64,000 nt of DNA from assembly GCA_041671045.1 (NCBI GenBank), contig JBAZCF010000004.1:62001-126000 (forward strand), in the 5' to 3' direction. The notes beneath the pieces were generated by a model. The model was not told where the DNA came from. It ran no database searches and worked only from the letters and a program-made list of their open reading frames with translations. Position 1 is the first letter of the stretch. Every line of letters starts with the position of its first letter. Source of the DNA: Parachlamydiales bacterium. GTDB taxonomy: Bacteria; Chlamydiota; Chlamydiia; Chlamydiales; JABDDJ01. A program made the translations under genes and the position numbers. Shown in pieces: positions 61,104 to 64,000 of this stretch.

Positions 61104-64000
61104 ATGAAAAACAGAGATCCCAATTTAAGCTTTATGAATTTAAGAATACTATCTTTTTTTTACTTAATAACTATTTGTTTATTAACAGGTTGTTTCTCTT
61201 CCTCCGAAAAACAAGCTGTCCGCGCATTTTCCGATCGTAATTATGAAAATGCAGATAAATTACTCAGTGAAGAGCGGCTGCAGATTCCTGCCGGAAGATA
61301 TGCGTTAGATAAAGCCTATATCTTGCGGGGAAATGGCCACCTCCAGCTATCGACGGCCCAGCTGAAACAAGCTTATGATGTTACGGCCAAAATCCAATCC
61401 AATGATCTTCTTAAGAAAGAAATCCTTGTCAATTTAGCCTTAAATGAATACCTCGATAATGATACGAAAGCCTTCAACCTTGCGGTGCAAAAATTGAAGG
61501 AATTCCTCTCTGCTAATGACCCGTGGCTGAAGTTTTTTGAGGGGCTGGCTTTCTATCTTGAAAATGACTATTCACAAGCCAGTGTCAAGTGGAAGGGATT
61601 GAGATTGAATTACTTATCACCTTGGATGGAAGCAGCTTTCCAGCAGATATTCCCTAATGACTGGCTGGAAATCTTTACTATGCGCGCTTCCATTTTAGCG
61701 GGAGATTATTCGACTGTTCGTGTCCAACTCGAACGCCGTGAAATAGGAAATGAGGATCAATCAAATTTTCTCATGGCCCTTACCTATGTTCAAGAAGCAC
61801 GGCAAAGCAGTCCCGACAAATCTTTGCCATTACTTAAAACAGCTTTTAGCTACCTCGAAAAAATTCCTGACGTCCAAAAAAAGTTCTCTTATGATCTCCT
61901 TTTCATCAGCGACCTGCTATTGAACAAGATCACTGCTTCCATCGCCTCCAATCATTTCGGAGACCTGCCGTATCTCGTCGATGAAATGCAGAAATGGGGA
62001 ACTCCCGCACAATTGGAAATGCTGACGAAAAATGTGACAGGGCAAGTAAATATACTCATCTCAAAGCAGCAATGGCAAGAATTAGATCTAATTGCTCCCG
62101 CCTTAGACGATTTGATCACAGACCCTAAAATTAGAGCGCAGCTAGGCCAAAAATTCGAAGCATTAGTGAAAGATGCCTTTACTAATGGGAATTTTAGTTC
62201 GGCAGAAAAACTAACCTATCTTGCGCGTCTATTTAACAGTGATGCCAAATCTTCCGATAGCCGCTTATCTTTGGCTGTCGTAGAAGAAATTTCTGTGATG
62301 ATCCAACAGCCCCAATTCTCTGAAGAGAATGTCCAAAAGCTTATTACCTTTTGGGAAAAGCTTGAGAACAGCCCTGCACAGAAATTTCAACTGGCACAAA
62401 AGCTTGTGGCAGCTGCAAGGCCCCTTTGGGCACAAAAAAATGGCGGAGTCGATGCTATTGCTTTAATGCGCTTAGCTATGGCTATTTCTCCTTCAAACAG
62501 ACAGGATGAGCTAAAAAGATCTATGGAAAAGCAGGTCATGGCTGCTTATAGCCTGACTGTTGCCCATAACGAATTTGAAAAGTTGAGGAGCATCCTGGAA
62601 GCGCAGAAACTCTTTGGCTTAGCAGCATCTATCCTGCAAGATCCTAAAGAAATTGCTAACCTCGAAGCCGATGCAGAACTTCTTTATAAACAGGAAAACT
62701 ACAAGCAAGCTTTTCTAATAGCTGATTGGATAGCCTCATTAGATCCCACTTCCAAAACAGCTTTACGGCTCGCAGGCATGTCTTCTTATCAAATGGGCGA
62801 GTACTCCCGTTCGCTGATCTATCTAAGAAAGCTCCCTTTGACGTCGGAAAATATTGCAGCCAGAGCGGCAGCTGAATTTGCTGCAGGTGATCCTCAAACA
62901 GGAAGGAAATTACTGGCTCAGATAGGGAACACTTCCGAACTTGCTACAGAGGTTTATGAGAGATTGGCCATCTCGGTCATGTTAAAAGGCGAGGGGAGTG
63001 AAGCTCTAGGATGGCTAACGGAATCTGCCCGTATGAATGACGAGATGAAAGCAGTGAAATTCCTCGCGTTGTATTCCCTGCAAAGATATGCCGAAGCTTT
63101 AGACCAATACCATTTAATTCCTCCAGCCTTAGCGCAATATGAAGGGGTATTAGGGACTGCAGCCCTCTCAGCTATGTATCTTAAGCAATACGATGAAGCT
63201 GAAGATTATGTAAAAGAACTTTTTGAGACAGGTCATACTAAATTAAGCAAGCTCAGTCCTGCCTACAAAGAGTTAATGCGCGATAGGAGTGTCGTTCCCT
63301 CCAGGAATTTCGTTGCAGCGATGTACTATAAGTTAGTGTCTAAAAACAACGAGAAGGCCTTATTGCAGCTAAAACAGATACAGGAATTCGAACCGCAAGC
63401 AGTATTAGAGCAAACGGATCTATTGATAGATCTTGGCAGATACGAAGAAGCCCAATCTATCATGGATAAAATTAAGCCTATTTTTATAGACACAAAAAAG
63501 AAAGTGCCATTTCAAGGGCGTTTTTGGTCTGTTTATGCCCATCTACAGCAAGAACGAGGTGCTTATTTGGAAGCAAAGCAAGCCTGGAAATATTACTTCT
63601 CGCTCGTTTCCAATAAAAGTCCACCTGATAATGAGCTGCGTCATTATGCAAATGTCCTCTTTGCCTTAAGGCAATTTGAAGAGGCTAAAAATGTCATCCA
63701 TAAAATCCCCTCCGCTCAGACAACATCAGAGGATCTACTTTTGTTGATGGAAATTCAATTCCATCAAGATGAAGTCCCCGAGCTTGAAAACAACGCTAAA
63801 ATGTTATTGCAGAAGTATCCTAGCGACACATATCTAAGGCTGCGCATTGCAAAACTGCTCTTTTTGACTCAAAATAATAACCTTTACCGAAAAGCTCTAC
63901 TGAATATTCCAAAACCGGAAGCATTGGACAATAAAGCTGCGGGTGCACTTCTGCAGTTAAGGTCACTGGTAGGGGAATATGAATCAGCTTTAAGTTATTT
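61104..64000 (+). CDS. Large TPR-like lipoprotein (5' part, runs off the window)
   Basis: The frame is open from 61104 to the window edge (965 codons without a stop); the 3' end is missing. A lipoprotein signal is at residues ~11-30: NLRILSFFYLITICLLTGC, with lipobox LLTGC. A start at the second Met (61134) would leave a more typical signal length. The remainder is made of helical TPR-like pairs throughout, e.g. ALEQTDLLIDLGRYEEAQ-like segments near the end. Likely a membrane-attached scaffold on the periplasmic side. No strong ribosome-binding site is seen for either start. Confidence 0.75.
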   Translation, partial: MKNRDPNLSFMNLRILSFFYLITICLLTGCFSSSEKQAVRAFSDRNYENADKLLSEERLQIPAGRYALDKAYILRGNGHLQLSTAQLKQAYDVTAKIQSNDLLKKEILVNLALNEYLDNDTKAFNLAVQKLKEFLSANDPWLKFFEGLAFYLENDYSQASVKWKGLRLNYLSPWMEAAFQQIFPNDWLEIFTMRASILAGDYSTVRVQLERREIGNEDQSNFLMALTYVQEARQSSPDKSLPLLKTAFSYLEKIPDVQKKFSYDLLFISDLLLNKITASIASNHFGDLPYLVDEMQKWGTPAQLEMLTKNVTGQVNILISKQQWQELDLIAPALDDLITDPKIRAQLGQKFEALVKDAFTNGNFSSAEKLTYLARLFNSDAKSSDSRLSLAVVEEISVMIQQPQFSEENVQKLITFWEKLENSPAQKFQLAQKLVAAARPLWAQKNGGVDAIALMRLAMAISPSNRQDELKRSMEKQVMAAYSLTVAHNEFEKLRSILEAQKLFGLAASILQDPKEIANLEADAELLYKQENYKQAFLIADWIASLDPTSKTALRLAGMSSYQMGEYSRSLIYLRKLPLTSENIAARAAAEFAAGDPQTGRKLLAQIGNTSELATEVYERLAISVMLKGEGSEALGWLTESARMNDEMKAVKFLALYSLQRYAEALDQYHLIPPALAQYEGVLGTAALSAMYLKQYDEAEDYVKELFETGHTKLSKLSPAYKELMRDRSVVPSRNFVAAMYYKLVSKNNEKALLQLKQIQEFEPQAVLEQTDLLIDLGRYEEAQSIMDKIKPIFIDTKKKVPFQGRFWSVYAHLQQERGAYLEAKQAWKYYFSLVSNKSPPDNELRHYANVLFALRQFEEAKNVIHKIPSAQTTSEDLLLLMEIQFHQDEVPELENNAKMLLQKYPSDTYLRLRIAKLLFLTQNNNLYRKALLNIPKPEALDNKAAGALLQLRSLVGEYESALSY

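Overview
The window comes from a member of the Chlamydiota, most likely an environmental (amoeba-associated) lineage such as Parachlamydiales rather than Chlamydia itself. The main evidence is the nine-gene type II secretion block at 44-54.5 kb, whose order I recall as the chlamydial gsp locus. Supporting evidence is rpsB-tsf, rpoN, many large chlamydia-style hypothetical proteins with bilobed membrane segments, a leucine-rich-repeat protein, and moderate GC. No computation or database search was possible; family calls rest on motifs read by eye.

Layout. 0-4 kb: the 5' part of an LRR gene, then a tight operon of two secreted precursor-like proteins with matching leaders, a DUF692 multinuclear iron oxidase (MNIO) and a DUF2063 partner protein. 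This has the layout of a bufferin/MNIO RiPP locus. 4-13 kb: a zinc-ribbon protein, a long Pro/Ser/Thr-rich protein, a large inverted repeat of about 530 bp without genes, rsmD, a TPR-like exported protein and trkH-trkA. 13-25 kb: two very large putative membrane/coiled-coil proteins, tRNA-Arg abutting a metallo-beta-lactamase-fold gene, a peroxiredoxin, tsf-rpsB with tRNA-Gly upstream, and mutM. 25-28.9 kb: an SGNH hydrolase, a CgeB-like glycosyltransferase, an FAD oxidoreductase, a small palindromic element and a secreted cyclophilin.

29-38 kb is the most coherent accessory region. A TPR protein and an exosortase/archaeosortase-family protein lie on the plus strand. Converging on them is a four-gene operon: a single protein with receiver, PP2C phosphatase, anti-sigma-type kinase and STAS domains; an undecaprenyl-phosphate sugar transferase; a nucleotidyltransferase/hexapeptide/degenerate sugar-transferase fusion; and a WecG-type glycosyltransferase fused to two STAS domains. 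I read this as a surface-glycan and protein-sorting system controlled by partner switching. rpoN follows divergently.

39-44 kb: a membrane protein, an H-NOX-like heme sensor, an unknown 627-residue protein and a CBS-MgtE transporter. 44-54.5 kb: the type II secretion operon (pseudopilins, GspF, GspE, GspD and a membrane-anchored partner). 54.8-64 kb: a small membrane protein, a secreted gamma-glutamylcyclotransferase-like protein, a protein with six repeated NTF2-like/DUF4864-like domains beside a one-domain relative, a membrane/TPR protein and the 5' part of a large TPR lipoprotein that runs off the window.
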